Shown one piece after another: positions 63,948-64,000 of a stretch of 64,000 bases of DNA. Source of the stretch: Halovivax gelatinilyticus (lineage in GTDB: Archaea > Halobacteriota > Halobacteria > Halobacteriales > Natrialbaceae). Within the stretch, counting starts at the first letter, position 1. Each line of letters opens with the position of its first letter. The position numbers were made by a program, and so were the translations under genes. The notes beneath the pieces were generated by a model. That model did no database searches. It saw nothing but the letters and a program-made list of their open reading frames with translations, and was not told where the DNA came from. The DNA is taken from the NCBI RefSeq assembly GCF_024300625.1, contig NZ_CP101322.1, positions 2,493,992 through 2,557,991 of the forward strand, read 5' to 3'.

Positions 63948-64000
63948 ATGAAGGTACGAATCGGTGCGGAGGCGTCGGAGGCCGAGGCCTCCGCGATCGC
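63948..64000 (+). CDS. Start of an unidentified gene, cut by window end
   Basis: An ATG at 63948 opens MKVRIGAEASEAEASAIA with no stop before the window ends. Codon use and composition look haloarchaeal. Only 17 complete codons are visible, so no function can be given. Divergent from the protease. Confidence 0.5.
   Translation, partial: MKVRIGAEASEAEASAI

Overview
The window is a high-GC chromosome segment from a haloarchaeon. Proteins are strongly acidic, many exported proteins carry twin-arginine or lipobox leaders, and many genes start directly downstream of a TATA box with no leader. Archaeosine synthesis genes (tgtA, arcS, RaSEA), class IA archaeal aldolase, Orc1/Cdc6, PolB2 and ACR3 support this. 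The order within Halobacteria cannot be fixed from the sequence alone. No tRNA, rRNA or CRISPR array was found.

Layout. 1-5.9 kb: an M20 deacylase cut by the window edge, a lipoprotein, a 5'-nucleotidase-like metallophosphatase, an M28 peptidase and small unknown genes. 6-9.7 kb: purB divergent from a purN-AICAR transformylase fusion. 9.7-15 kb: tandem universal stress protein, SIMPL lipoprotein, two unknown proteins and a six-hairpin glycosidase. 15-20.7 kb: carA facing an Lrp/AsnC gene across a perfect palindrome, then Asp-box, PHP, lipid-kinase and idi genes. 20.8-24.7 kb is an AT-richer island with three insertion-sequence remains of different ages. It encloses a two-gene unit: a cysteine-rich Tat-exported protein and a small membrane protein. 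24.8-31.9 kb: alcohol dehydrogenase, 5-FCL-like gene, a non-coding stretch with a strong hairpin, pyrG-guaB subunit-small gene operon, PadR and Nudix genes. 32-33.4 kb: an extremely acidic exported protein with pentapeptide-period blocks. 33.8-38.3 kb: tgtA, a TRAM protein, a stress protein and arcS.

39.2-46.2 kb holds a phosphate uptake operon (pstS-C-A-B, phoU) followed by an arsenic cluster (arsR, arsenate reductase, ACR3 pump, stress protein). The two fit together because arsenate enters by phosphate transporters. 46.2-51 kb holds the predicted archaeal mutasome operon (RadA-like protein, small PolB2 partner, PolB2) beside an orc1 gene. An 8-bp motif recurs around both. 51.4-55.8 kb: a large protein with a degenerate CHAT-like segment and a multi-domain histidine kinase. 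55.9-59.9 kb: DUF1328 protein, a 21-bp minisatellite, two small zinc-finger proteins, RaSEA, and a second exported-protein/membrane-protein pair. 60-61.7 kb: gluconeogenic aldolase and fructose bisphosphatase in an overlapping pair. The window ends with small membrane proteins, an anchored trypsin-like protease and the start of one more gene.

The least explained parts are the island gene pair, the pentapeptide-period acidic protein, the repeats around orc1, the hairpin region near 27.3 kb and the 21-bp minisatellite.
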